Shown here one piece after another: positions 16,474 to 24,461 of a stretch of DNA of 33,303 nucleotides. The stretch is taken from positions 1 to 33,303 of the forward strand of contig BPTO01000015.1 in assembly GCA_023705985.1 (NCBI GenBank), given 5' to 3'. The notes beneath the pieces are model-generated. The model saw only the letters and a program-made list of their open reading frames with translations, was not told the origin of the DNA and did not search any database. The stretch comes from Candidatus Heimdallarchaeota archaeon (GTDB taxonomy: Archaea; Asgardarchaeota; Heimdallarchaeia; Heimdallarchaeales; Heimdallarchaeaceae). Each line of letters starts with the position of its first letter. The first letter of the stretch is position 1. The position numbers and the translations under genes are program-made.

Positions 16474-17731
16474 ATTTACTAATCACCTTAGCTATTTTAT
16501 CTGGTCGAAGATTACCAAATGCTTCCCCATCTATGGTTATAACAGGTGCTAAACTACAGCATCCAAGACATCTGACAGGTTCCAGTGTAAATTTCATGTC
16601 TTCTGTAGTTTCACCTACATCAATTTTCAATTCACTTTTAATTGCTTCTATAATCTTAGGAGCACCTCTGACGTGGCAAGTTGTACCTATACAGACATTG
16701 ATAAGATGTTCCCCTCTTGGTTCCAAACTGAAAACATTGTAGAAAGTAGCAATTCGGTAAACTGTACTCAAAGGATAATCTATTTGAGCGGCGACATATT
16801 TCAGACTTTCTTCTGGCAAATATTTGAATTCATCATTGATATCTTCGAGGATAGGCATTATTGCCCCTCTTTCATCTTTATACTTGTTTATTATTTCATC
16901 CAGAATTACTTGTTCTCCATTTTTTAATTCTGCTTTAAATTCCAAAGGTTCAAGATAAGCTCTGTATTGCGTTGGACAATTTTCCCAACAATCCCCGCAA
17001 CCAGTACATAAGGATTCATCAATTGACTTTGCTTTCTTGTTAATTTCAACCTTGAAATTGCCAACATATCCTTTAACATTTGTAACTTCAGCATACGTAA
17101 TAAGTTCAATATTAGGGTGTTTAGCTACATCAACCATTTTTGGTGTTAAAATACAAGCAGAACAATCTAGAGTTGGGAAAGTTTTATCAAGTTGAGCCAT
17201 TCGCCCTCCAATACTTGGAGTTTTTTCTACTAAATAGGTTTTATAACCCATGTTTCCAATGTCTAATGCTGCTTGAATACCTGCAATTCCTCCTCCTATT
17301 ACCAATGCATTAGGAGTTACACTAACTTTTTTCTTTTCTAATGGTCTCATTAGAGAAGCACGAAGAACAGATCCTTTAACTAGCGATATAGCTTTTGCTG
17401 TTCCTTTCTCTTTATCTTTATGAACCCATGAAACCTGTTCTCTTATATTTACCATCTCAAGACAGTAAGGATTCAGGTTTTCTTCTTCAAGTACAACTCT
17501 AAAGGTTGGTTCATGCATTCTGGGCGAACATGAAGCGACAACAACTCTATCTAGTTTTAATTCTTTAATATCTTTCTTAATTAGTTCTTGACCAGGATCT
17601 GAACACATATATTTGTAATAACGACTTATAACAACATTTGGTAAAGATTTTGCACTATTAGCAACCTTTTCAACATCAACAGTAGCTGAAATGTTGATTC
17701 CACATTCACAAACATATACACCTATTCTCAT
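16466..17731 (-). CDS. N-terminal half of HdrA fused to a NuoE-type [2Fe-2S] domain
   Basis: The 421-residue protein is a chimera. Residues 1-~255 are nearly collinear with the N-terminus of the full HdrA encoded just upstream: start motif [24 protein letters not shown]-binding [14 protein letters not shown] (~146-159), [20 protein letters not shown] and a [4Fe-4S] motif [12 protein letters not shown] (~242-252). Then, instead of the C-terminal half of HdrA, a NuoE domain follows (~275-420): helical region with [16 protein letters not shown] and thioredoxin-like [2Fe-2S] ligands Cys347, Cys352, Cys388, Cys392 (CIGTTC, CLGCC). NuoE normally partners NuoF, the next gene. The missing HdrA half is found two genes on, fused to a NuoG N-terminus. 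ATGA overlap with the HdrA gene upstream. Confidence 0.92.
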   Translation of the reverse strand: MRIGVYVCECGINISATVDVEKVANSAKSLPNVVISRYYKYMCSDPGQELIKKDIKELKLDRVVVASCSPRMHEPTFRVVLEEENLNPYCLEMVNIREQVSWVHKDKEKGTAKAISLVKGSVLRASLMRPLEKKKVSVTPNALVIGGGIAGIQAALDIGNMGYKTYLVEKTPSIGGRMAQLDKTFPTLDCSACILTPKMVDVAKHPNIELITYAEVTNVKGYVGNFKVEINKKAKSIDESLCTGCGDCWENCPTQYRAYLEPLEFKAELKNGEQVILDEIINKYKDERGAIMPILEDINDEFKYLPEESLKYVAAQIDYPLSTVYRIATFYNVFSLEPRGEHLINVCIGTTCHVRGAPKIIEAIKSELKIDVGETTEDMKFTLEPVRCLGCCSLAPVITIDGEAFGNLRPDKIAKVISKYD

Positions 17732-19692
17732 ACAATCAAACTCCTTCGCTTCTCCAAGATTCCTCCTATTTGTGCAATAACTTGCTTATTGCTAAAATGG
17801 TTCATTGAAATTGCTCCAGTGGGACATGCAGCAGCACATGATCCGCATCCCTTACAAACTACATCATTAACTTTCATAATTTTATTTTCACTATCAAATT
17901 CCAAAGCTGAAAATGCACAAAGTTTTTCACAAATCCTACACCCACTGCACAGATCCTCATTAATCACCGCAGAAATAGCTTCTATGACCACTTTTCCTTG
18001 TGCTAAAGGTATTGTTGCTTTTACTGCAGCACCGCTTGCTTGAGCTACTGCATCAGGAATATCTTTAGGACTTTGACAACATCCAGCTATAAATATTCCA
18101 TCTGTAAAAGTATCTAAAGGTCGAAGTTTGGGATGAGCTTCTAAAAAGAAACCATCTGCACTTTGACTAATATTTAGCGTTTTTGCAAAATCTTTCGAAT
18201 CAGCTCTAGGAACTAGTCCTGTAGCAAGTACAACAAGATCAGCTGCTATGTCAGGATGACCTTCAGCTTTAACCATTACCGCACTACCATTATGTACTAT
18301 CTGTATAAAATCATTTAATTCTCTTCTTAAATAGATTACATTTTCGTTTTGCACGCGATTGTAAAACTCTTCAAAACCTTTACCAAAAGCTCGAATATCA
18401 GTATAATATACGAATATTTCAGAATCTGGAATTTTATCTCTAACCATATGAGCTTGTTTTGCTGTGTACATACAGCAAACTCTAGAACAGTACTCGTTAC
18501 CATCTTTATCTCTAGAACCTACACACTGAATGAAAACTATTTTCTTAGGTTCCTTACCATTTATTTCAAGATGTCCTTCTGTAGGGCCAGCTGCATTCGC
18601 TATTCTTTCAAACTCCATTCCAGTGATTACATTTGGAGATTCTCCATAACCATATTTTTTTTCTGTAGAAGGATCAAATGAATCAAAACCTGTTGCTACT
18701 ACAATTGTTCCCACATCTAGCTCAATAATTTCTTCTTCTTGGTTGAAATCTATTGCATCTCTTTCGCATGCTGCAACACAAAGCAATTCACTACCACATT
18801 TTCCAAATTTAAGCATATTACAGCGTTCTGGATCGATTGTATATTTCAGTGGAACAGCTTGGGGAAAGGGTACATAGATAGCACTTCTTTTACTCAGATT
18901 TTCATCAAATTCGTTTAACACTTTTCCTTTTAATCGACAAGCTTCTGCGCACAACCCGCAACCTACACATTTTTCAATATCAACATATCTAGGCTTCTTC
19001 TTTACTTTAACATTAAAATTACCAATATAACCACCTACCTCTTCAACTTCAGAGTAGGTGAGTAGTTCGATTTTTGGGTGTCTTGCTACATCCACCATCT
19101 TTGGTGTTAAAATACAAGCGGAACAATCTAAAGTTGGGAAAGTTTTATCAAGTTGAGCCATTCGCCCACCTAGACTAGGACTGCTTTCGACAAGATAGAC
19201 TTGAAAACCATTATTTGCAATTTCAAGAGCAGACTGTATACCGGCTATCCCACCACCTACAACAAGTGTTTTGGGAATAACATCAACTTCTTTTCTTTCT
19301 AAAGGTTCTAAAAATGCTGCTCTAGCAACGGCACCAGCGACTAGATCTATTGCTTTCAGAGTAGCTTTCTCTTTATTAGAATGAACCCAAGAAACATGCT
19401 CTCTAATGTTAACCATTTCAAAACAATATGGATTTACTCCTGTTTCTTCAACAACTGATCTAAAAGTAGATTCATGCATTCGTGGAGAACATGAAGCAAC
19501 AACTACTCTATCAAGATTAAAATCTATGATATCTTTTTTTATCGATTCTTGACCAGGATCTGAGCATGTGTATTTGTTAAGTCGACTAATGACTACATTA
19601 GGGAGAGATTTAGCTTCTTCTACTACTTTGCCTACATCTACTGTAGCTGCTATATTAATACCACATTCACAAACGTATACGCCTATATTCAC
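17728..19692 (-). CDS. hdrA: HdrA, flavin-containing bifurcating subunit (complete)
   Basis: The 654-residue protein has the full HdrA plan: N-terminal domain ([21 protein letters not shown]), FAD-binding Rossmann motif [14 protein letters not shown] (~146-159), [11 protein letters not shown] (~242-251), an inserted ferredoxin-like part, the thioredoxin-reductase-like core with [19 protein letters not shown] (~389-407), and two C-terminal [4Fe-4S] motifs ([24 protein letters not shown]). In methanogens HdrA bifurcates electrons from H2 to ferredoxin and to HdrBC. Here HdrBC are absent and Flx- and Nuo-type genes surround it. The start is GTG (19690-19692) with AAGGATGG just upstream. It is followed by its own N-terminal paralogue through an ATGA overlap. 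Confidence 0.96.
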   Translation of the reverse strand: MNIGVYVCECGINIAATVDVGKVVEEAKSLPNVVISRLNKYTCSDPGQESIKKDIIDFNLDRVVVASCSPRMHESTFRSVVEETGVNPYCFEMVNIREHVSWVHSNKEKATLKAIDLVAGAVARAAFLEPLERKEVDVIPKTLVVGGGIAGIQSALEIANNGFQVYLVESSPSLGGRMAQLDKTFPTLDCSACILTPKMVDVARHPKIELLTYSEVEEVGGYIGNFNVKVKKKPRYVDIEKCVGCGLCAEACRLKGKVLNEFDENLSKRSAIYVPFPQAVPLKYTIDPERCNMLKFGKCGSELLCVAACERDAIDFNQEEEIIELDVGTIVVATGFDSFDPSTEKKYGYGESPNVITGMEFERIANAAGPTEGHLEINGKEPKKIVFIQCVGSRDKDGNEYCSRVCCMYTAKQAHMVRDKIPDSEIFVYYTDIRAFGKGFEEFYNRVQNENVIYLRRELNDFIQIVHNGSAVMVKAEGHPDIAADLVVLATGLVPRADSKDFAKTLNISQSADGFFLEAHPKLRPLDTFTDGIFIAGCCQSPKDIPDAVAQASGAAVKATIPLAQGKVVIEAISAVINEDLCSGCRICEKLCAFSALEFDSENKIMKVNDVVCKGCGSCAAACPTGAISMNHFSNKQVIAQIGGILEKRRSLIV

Positions 19693-19707
19693 TTTTATCC
19701 ATCCTTT

Positions 19708-20547
19708 TCACATATCGCCTTGAAGATTTTTTAATTGATTATACGAAAAAACAGGACCATCTTTGCACACATAGAGATTTCCTATATTACATCTTCCGCA
19801 GAATCCTATACCACATTTCATTCTCATTTCTAAAGTTGTAAATATCTGATCTTCAGAAAAACCTAGTTTCAATAGGTTTTGCATAACAAATTTAATCATA
19901 ATTGGCGGACCGCAAGTAATTGCAATAGTATTCTCTGGAGAGGGATCAAATCTCGTTAAATTATCTGGGACGAACCCTACATAATGATTCCATCCTTCTT
20001 CCTCTACATCTATCGAAAGATGAACATCACTATCTTCTCTTTTTTCTAAATCAGCTAATTCTTCCTTATAACAAAGATCTCCAGTAGTTCTTGCTCCATA
20101 GATAATATCTAGCTTGTTGTATTTTTCTCTATTATCAATTGCATAATTAATGAGAGCGCGAAGTGGAGCTTGACCTATCCCTCCTCCAATAAAGAGTAAG
20201 TTCTTATTTTTCCAACCATCAACATCAAAATGGTTTCCATATGGGCCTCGAACTCCCAATGTATCTCCAACTTCACATTCATGTAAGGCTGATGTTACTT
20301 TACCTAGTTTCATTACACTAGCTTCAATATAGCCTTTTTGAGTAGGTGAAGAGGAGATAGCAAAGAAACATTCTCCTGAGCCAAATAGACTTACCATAAT
20401 ACATTGACCAGGTAAAAAAGTGAAATTCTTTTTAACCTCTTCGTCTTGAAAAACTAACTTAAATGTTTTAATTGCTCTTTCTCCTATTACTTCATTTCTT
20501 ATTTCATCGATTGTTACTATCCAAGGTTGATAAGGATTCTCTGTCAT
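19708..20547 (-). CDS. FlxA/HydG-like FAD- and NAD(P)-binding reductase
   Basis: The 279-residue protein belongs to the ferredoxin-reductase-like family that includes sulfhydrogenase gamma (HydG), FlxA and dihydroorotate dehydrogenase electron-transfer subunits. It has an FAD-binding barrel (FLPGQCIMVSLFG, AISSSPTQKGY, RGPYGNHF), an NAD(P)-binding domain (LFIGGGIGQAPLRALI, CGPPIMIKFV) and a C-terminal [2Fe-2S] site (MKCGIGFCGRCNIG plus a later Cys). It would link pyridine nucleotide to the Fe-S chain of the next two proteins. It is the first of two nicotinamide-binding modules in this operon, the other being the NuoF-like protein. ATGA overlap with the FlxB-like gene; a paralogue lies at 26971-27831. 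Confidence 0.9.
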   Translation of the reverse strand: MTENPYQPWIVTIDEIRNEVIGERAIKTFKLVFQDEEVKKNFTFLPGQCIMVSLFGSGECFFAISSSPTQKGYIEASVMKLGKVTSALHECEVGDTLGVRGPYGNHFDVDGWKNKNLLFIGGGIGQAPLRALINYAIDNREKYNKLDIIYGARTTGDLCYKEELADLEKREDSDVHLSIDVEEEGWNHYVGFVPDNLTRFDPSPENTIAITCGPPIMIKFVMQNLLKLGFSEDQIFTTLEMRMKCGIGFCGRCNIGNLYVCKDGPVFSYNQLKNLQGDM

Positions 20548-21569
20548 ACTTTAACCTCCCTAACTTTAGCAATTACATCTATGATATCAATATTTACAGG
20601 ACAGAATTCAATACATCTTCCACAACCCGTACAAGCTGTATATTCACTGTTTTTTGGAAAGTAACTAAATTTGTGATAAACCCTGTTTCTTACTCTGTTC
20701 ATCCTTGCAGGTCTTGGGTTGTGACCTGATGCATGCATAGTATATTCTGAGTACATACACGAATCCCATACACGAATTCTAGCACCTTCTTTTAGGGTTG
20801 CTTCATCTTGCATATCAAAACAATGACAAGTTGGACAAAGGAAAGTACAAGTTCCACAACCAATACATTTCATTGCTATTGAATGCCATAATTGACTTTC
20901 AAATATTTCATCTAGTTTTTCTACAACACCCTCTAATTTCATATTGCGCTTTATTGTGTCAATTGCTTCTTTTTCAGCTGAATCCTTAAGGTTTTTATCT
21001 TCTTCAGTAGCTTTTTCGAATAAGTCAGTTATTTTTTCTACAAGTTTCTTACCTTTGTCACTTATAGTTTCAACAAAAAACTTTTCACCAATATCTGTAA
21101 ATAAGATATCCACAAACTTAGAAGAAGTGGGACTGTCTCCGAAAGATGTACAAAAACAATTAACTCCAGGATTATTACAACTCAATCCTATAAGAACACT
21201 ATTTTCTCTTTTAGATAAATACAAGGGATCCTTAAAATCACTATCAAAAACAGTATCCAAAATGCTAAAGCTCTTTGCATCACAAGGACGAATTGCGAAA
21301 ATTATTTTTTTATCTTCAGAAATTTCTTTTGGTAGTATTTTTCCTTTCCTTCCAGGTTTAAATTTAAACAAAGTCTCAGTTTGTTGAAGTAGAATAGATT
21401 TAGGTGGTAATCGTGAATTAACAAAGTCTAAGTTAATATCTGAGGGTTTGGAGATTAGTTTATATTCAAAAATATTATCTTTTCTCGTTGGAGCAAAAAC
21501 ATCATATTCATCTGACAGTTTTTCAATGAAAGTTGGGAGTGTTTTTTTTAGTAAGACAAAGCTATCCAT
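20544..21569 (-). CDS. FlxB/HydB-like two-[4Fe-4S] electron-transfer protein
   Basis: The 341-residue protein matches the sulfhydrogenase beta (HydB/AsrA) family. An N-terminal ~220-residue region with FAIRPCDAKSFSILD and GLSCNNPGVNCFC is followed by CIGCGTCTFLCPTCHCFD (~236-253) and CTGCGRCIEFCPVNIDI near the C-terminus, giving two [4Fe-4S] clusters. In sulfhydrogenase this subunit conducts electrons between the hydrogenase small subunit and the flavoprotein; the corresponding Flx subunit serves HdrA. A good ribosome-binding site (GAGGTTA) precedes the ATG. The homologous gene of the divergent operon is at 25928-26968, so each hydrogenase has its own copy of the beta-gamma pair. Confidence 0.88.
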   Translation of the reverse strand: MDSFVLLKKTLPTFIEKLSDEYDVFAPTRKDNIFEYKLISKPSDINLDFVNSRLPPKSILLQQTETLFKFKPGRKGKILPKEISEDKKIIFAIRPCDAKSFSILDTVFDSDFKDPLYLSKRENSVLIGLSCNNPGVNCFCTSFGDSPTSSKFVDILFTDIGEKFFVETISDKGKKLVEKITDLFEKATEEDKNLKDSAEKEAIDTIKRNMKLEGVVEKLDEIFESQLWHSIAMKCIGCGTCTFLCPTCHCFDMQDEATLKEGARIRVWDSCMYSEYTMHASGHNPRPARMNRVRNRVYHKFSYFPKNSEYTACTGCGRCIEFCPVNIDIIDVIAKVREVKV

Positions 21570-21578
21570 TTTTTAACC

Positions 21579-22562
21579 TCACAAAATAAATTCCTCGGGA
21601 TCATCCGGTTTAAACGTACCTAGTAATGGTTTCGCCTCTTCACTTATACCCGGAATGTAATCATATATCTCCATAATATTCTTCTCAAGTTTCTTATTTA
21701 GTTCAGTGAGTGGAATATCCATTGGACAAACACGTTCACATTCACTACAACCAACACATCTGCCTGCTAGATGTAGTGCACGCATTATATTCCAAGCTGT
21801 ATTTTCCGATAGATTCACTGAACGTCTAACCCATCGAGGATCTAGCTGATCAACCATACATTCCTTACAATAGCATAAAGGGCATGCATCACGACAAGCA
21901 TAACAACGGATGCATCGTTGAAAATGCTCTTCCCAATAAGCCCATTTTTCTTTTTGAGATTTGCTTTCAACAACTTTTACTTTTTCATAAGTTTCTTTGT
22001 TTGTTGATTTTATTTCTTCACCGATTAAAATATCATAAATAGGAGGATTAGGGTATTCACAATTTATACAAGCATCAAAAAGTAATTCTTCTTTTGGAAT
22101 AGTATGATTCTCTTCATTGAATTTGATAGAGAAACTGCTGTCTTTTTCCTCAATTTCAACAATTTCTGCGTAATTTGGATACCTAGACTTCAGTTTTTTT
22201 GGGTTTACCACGCCTGTACAAGGAATACCAATTAGAACAACATCTTCTCTTTTTAGACCCTTTTCTTGAATGATTTGTACAACTGCTCTAGAATCGCATC
22301 CTTTAACTACAAGTCCAATTTTCCGAGTATCTTCTTTCTCATCTCTACCCAAAGGGAGTTTCTCTTCTAACTTTGGATAGATTGCTAAATTGTGAACACA
22401 TAAAGGAGTAAAAATGAATTTTTCAGCTTCTTCAGAAGAATGAGCAAAAGAAGGAGTTACTTCACATCCATATGTTCCTTTTTCGTACCCCACAACGTAT
22501 TTTACATCTTCTCTAGAAACAGTTTTCTTCACTGCATCTACTAGTTGTTCTTGATTTACCAT
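21579..22562 (-). CDS. FlxC-like iron-sulfur protein with FrhB-like N-terminal part
   Basis: The 327-residue protein has a first half reminiscent of FrhB/FdhB-type proteins (GLVVKGCDSRAVVQIIQEKG, LIGIPCTGVVNP, DACINCEYPNPP) and a second half with several clusters: CIRCYACRDACPLCYCKEC (~217-235) and CVGCSECERVCPMDIPL (~270-286). I place it as FlxC-like by gene order (MvhD/FlxD, FlxC, FlxB, FlxA next to HdrA), which matches the Flx-Hdr gene set of sulfate reducers; family assignment by motif alone is less sure. F420 or flavin binding cannot be judged. It overlaps the MvhD gene by seven bases. Confidence 0.75.
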   Translation of the reverse strand: MVNQEQLVDAVKKTVSREDVKYVVGYEKGTYGCEVTPSFAHSSEEAEKFIFTPLCVHNLAIYPKLEEKLPLGRDEKEDTRKIGLVVKGCDSRAVVQIIQEKGLKREDVVLIGIPCTGVVNPKKLKSRYPNYAEIVEIEEKDSSFSIKFNEENHTIPKEELLFDACINCEYPNPPIYDILIGEEIKSTNKETYEKVKVVESKSQKEKWAYWEEHFQRCIRCYACRDACPLCYCKECMVDQLDPRWVRRSVNLSENTAWNIMRALHLAGRCVGCSECERVCPMDIPLTELNKKLEKNIMEIYDYIPGISEEAKPLLGTFKPDDPEEFIL

Positions 22563-22996
22563 TCGTTTACCCTCCTTATTTGTTTCATAGGGCCAATTTT
22601 CCGAATATCTTCAGTTATTTCTTCAACAACTTCAGCAAATTTTCTTCCTTCTGCTGCTGATACCCAAGTCATACGAACTCTTTCTGGTTCGATTCCTAAA
22701 AATTCAAGTAAATTCTTTAAAATAGTTATTCGTCTTCTTGTAAAATAATTTCCGTGTTGATAATGGCAATCACCAGGATGACATCCACCTATTAACACAC
22801 CATCAGCTCCTTGTTGAAGTGCATTAACAACAAACATGGGATTTATCCTTCCTGAACACATTACTCTAATTATTTTTACATTTGGTGGATATTGCATCCT
22901 GCTCGTACCAGCTAAATCAGCACCAGCATATGAACACCAATTGCAGAGAAATCCAATAATGTTTGGTTCAAATTCTTGGATAGTTTCTACTGTCAA
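22556..22996 (-). CDS. mvhD: MvhD/FlxD-like [2Fe-2S] electron-transfer subunit, first copy
   Basis: The 146-residue protein has the MvhD cysteine pattern (CNWCSYAGAD, VMCSGRI, GCHPGDCHY). It lies directly after the hydrogenase large-subunit gene, as in mvhAGD-type clusters, and should carry electrons from the hydrogenase to HdrA. The start is TTG (22994-22996), only four bases after the upstream stop, with the sequence AGAGGAGAT as ribosome-binding site inside the end of the large-subunit gene; no ATG lies near the N-terminus. A second copy ends the operon at 12376-12792. Confidence 0.93.
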   Translation of the reverse strand: MTVETIQEFEPNIIGFLCNWCSYAGADLAGTSRMQYPPNVKIIRVMCSGRINPMFVVNALQQGADGVLIGGCHPGDCHYQHGNYFTRRRITILKNLLEFLGIEPERVRMTWVSAAEGRKFAEVVEEITEDIRKIGPMKQIRRVNEW

Positions 22997-23000
22997 AATC

Positions 23001-24461
23001 CTAATCTCCTCTTTCTATTGTTTTAAGTAATTTCTGTTCATGAGAGTATAGTTCTATTTTCAAAGGCATTTTTCCTGGAAGAGAATGTGTTGCACATGCA
23101 AAACAGGGATCATATGCTCGAAATGCCATTTCAACCATATTCAATAAGCCGTCATTAACTACTCCCTTCTTTATAATTCCTTTCGCTGCGTCTCGTATTG
23201 ACATGCTTATTGCAGCAGAATTATTAGTGGTTGCTACTACTAAATTAGTTTTTTCGATTAGACCTTTTTCATCTAGTTTATAATGATGAATCAAAGTACC
23301 TCTTGCAGCTTCAGTAACGCCTATACCCTCTCCTGGTTCTCCAACAGGATTTCTGATATCGCTTGAAGTTATTTCAGGATCGTTGACTAATTCCATTGCT
23401 CTTTCAGTAGCATATAGTAATTCTATTAATCTAGCCCAATGAAAAGCTAAAGTAGAATTGACAGGTCTCCCGCCTAGTGTTTCATACATCCTTTTGTATT
23501 CATCATTAGCTAACGAAGTAGCCATTCCGTCTGCAGCATTCAACCTTCCTAATGGACCTACTCTATAAATTCCGCTTTCTTTGCCATCAACAAATCCTTT
23601 CCAACCTACTTTTGTGAGATAGGGGAATTTAATGTAACTCCATTCTTCAACGTGCTCGTCTATATGTTTGAAATAATCATTAACATCAAATTTGAGAAAT
23701 TCTTTACCAGATTGATCTGAAACCCTGATTAATCCATCATAGAAATTTACTTTGTTATTTTCATCAACTAATCCCATATTATAAGTTTTCAAAGTATAAG
23801 GATCGCTCAGAATTAAATTAACATAATCTTCATTTTTTAATACAATGTCATCAAATAATTTAAGAGAGAATTGTGCAAAATCTATACAAGATTTCGTCAG
23901 ATTTTTAATTTCATCAGCTTCGTCTTTAGAAAGAGATTTAGAAACTCCACCTGGAAGTCCACAAACTGGATGAGTTGCCTTACCACCAAGTATTGCAGTT
24001 ATTCTTTGTCCATATGACCTATGTTTGATAACTTCTTTTCCTATTTCTATACCAGCTTTTTCTATAACTCCAATAATATTTCTCTTTGCAGCTGGAGCAG
24101 TAGGGCCTACAACAAAATCCGGTCCTCCTAAGTAATAGAAATGGAGTATGTGATCATAAATGAAATAACCACAATACATGAGTTCTCTTAGTTTTTTAGC
24201 TGTAGGAGTAGGATCAACATTGAAAGCAGCATCAAGTGTCTTTGTAGATGCAAAATGATGTGCTACAGGACAAACTCCACATATTCTAGAAGTAATTTGT
24301 GGCATATCTTCTGCTCTTCTTCCCTGAGAAAAGCGCTCAAAACCCCTAAGTTCAGGTATTTGAAGATAAACATTCGCAACATCTCCTTCAGGATCTAAAA
24401 AGATAATGATTTTTCCATGTCCTTCCAAACGTGTAATGGGATTAATTGTTACAGTTTTCAT
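23001..24461 (-). CDS. mvhA: [NiFe] hydrogenase large subunit, Mvh-type (group 3c-like)
   Basis: The 486-residue protein holds the NiFe active site. The L1 motif is RICGVCPVAHH with Cys61 and Cys64; the L2 motif is DPCFACATH with Cys453 and Cys456. After His459 a 27-residue tail (SLPGK... to GD) remains, expected to be cut off by a maturation protease after metal insertion. All four nickel ligands are Cys codons, so no selenocysteine is involved. The neighbourhood (MvhG-, MvhD- and HdrA-like genes) supports group 3c, the H2-oxidising partner of Hdr. ATGA overlap with the small-subunit gene. The only protease gene nearby lies in the divergent operon (29931-30386). Confidence 0.95.
   Translation of the reverse strand: MKTVTINPITRLEGHGKIIIFLDPEGDVANVYLQIPELRGFERFSQGRRAEDMPQITSRICGVCPVAHHFASTKTLDAAFNVDPTPTAKKLRELMYCGYFIYDHILHFYYLGGPDFVVGPTAPAAKRNIIGVIEKAGIEIGKEVIKHRSYGQRITAILGGKATHPVCGLPGGVSKSLSKDEADEIKNLTKSCIDFAQFSLKLFDDIVLKNEDYVNLILSDPYTLKTYNMGLVDENNKVNFYDGLIRVSDQSGKEFLKFDVNDYFKHIDEHVEEWSYIKFPYLTKVGWKGFVDGKESGIYRVGPLGRLNAADGMATSLANDEYKRMYETLGGRPVNSTLAFHWARLIELLYATERAMELVNDPEITSSDIRNPVGEPGEGIGVTEAARGTLIHHYKLDEKGLIEKTNLVVATTNNSAAISMSIRDAAKGIIKKGVVNDGLLNMVEMAFRAYDPCFACATHSLPGKMPLKIELYSHEQKLLKTIERGD

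Noticed and set aside
12794-17731. The two HdrA halves as a frameshifted or misassembled single hdrA gene
   Set aside because: They are separated by an intact NuoF gene, each is fused in frame to another complete domain, and all junctions show normal translational coupling (TAATG, 8-base overlap). An ordinary frameshift cannot produce this.
20944-21387. A 147-codon plus-strand frame opposite the FlxB-like gene
   Set aside because: It is antisense to a conserved gene, low in complexity (Ser/Leu/Phe) and unsupported by promoter or motif.
19708-22996. The Fe-S genes as an ordinary second sulfhydrogenase without Hdr
   Set aside because: The order MvhD, FlxC-like, FlxB-like, FlxA-like, HdrA and the extra four-cluster protein fit the Flx-Hdr arrangement better than hydBGDA, which exists separately at 25928-29916.
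23001-24461. Selenocysteine in the Mvh-type large subunit, as in some group 3c enzymes
   Set aside because: All four nickel-ligand positions are ordinary cysteine codons and no in-frame TGA lies in the gene.
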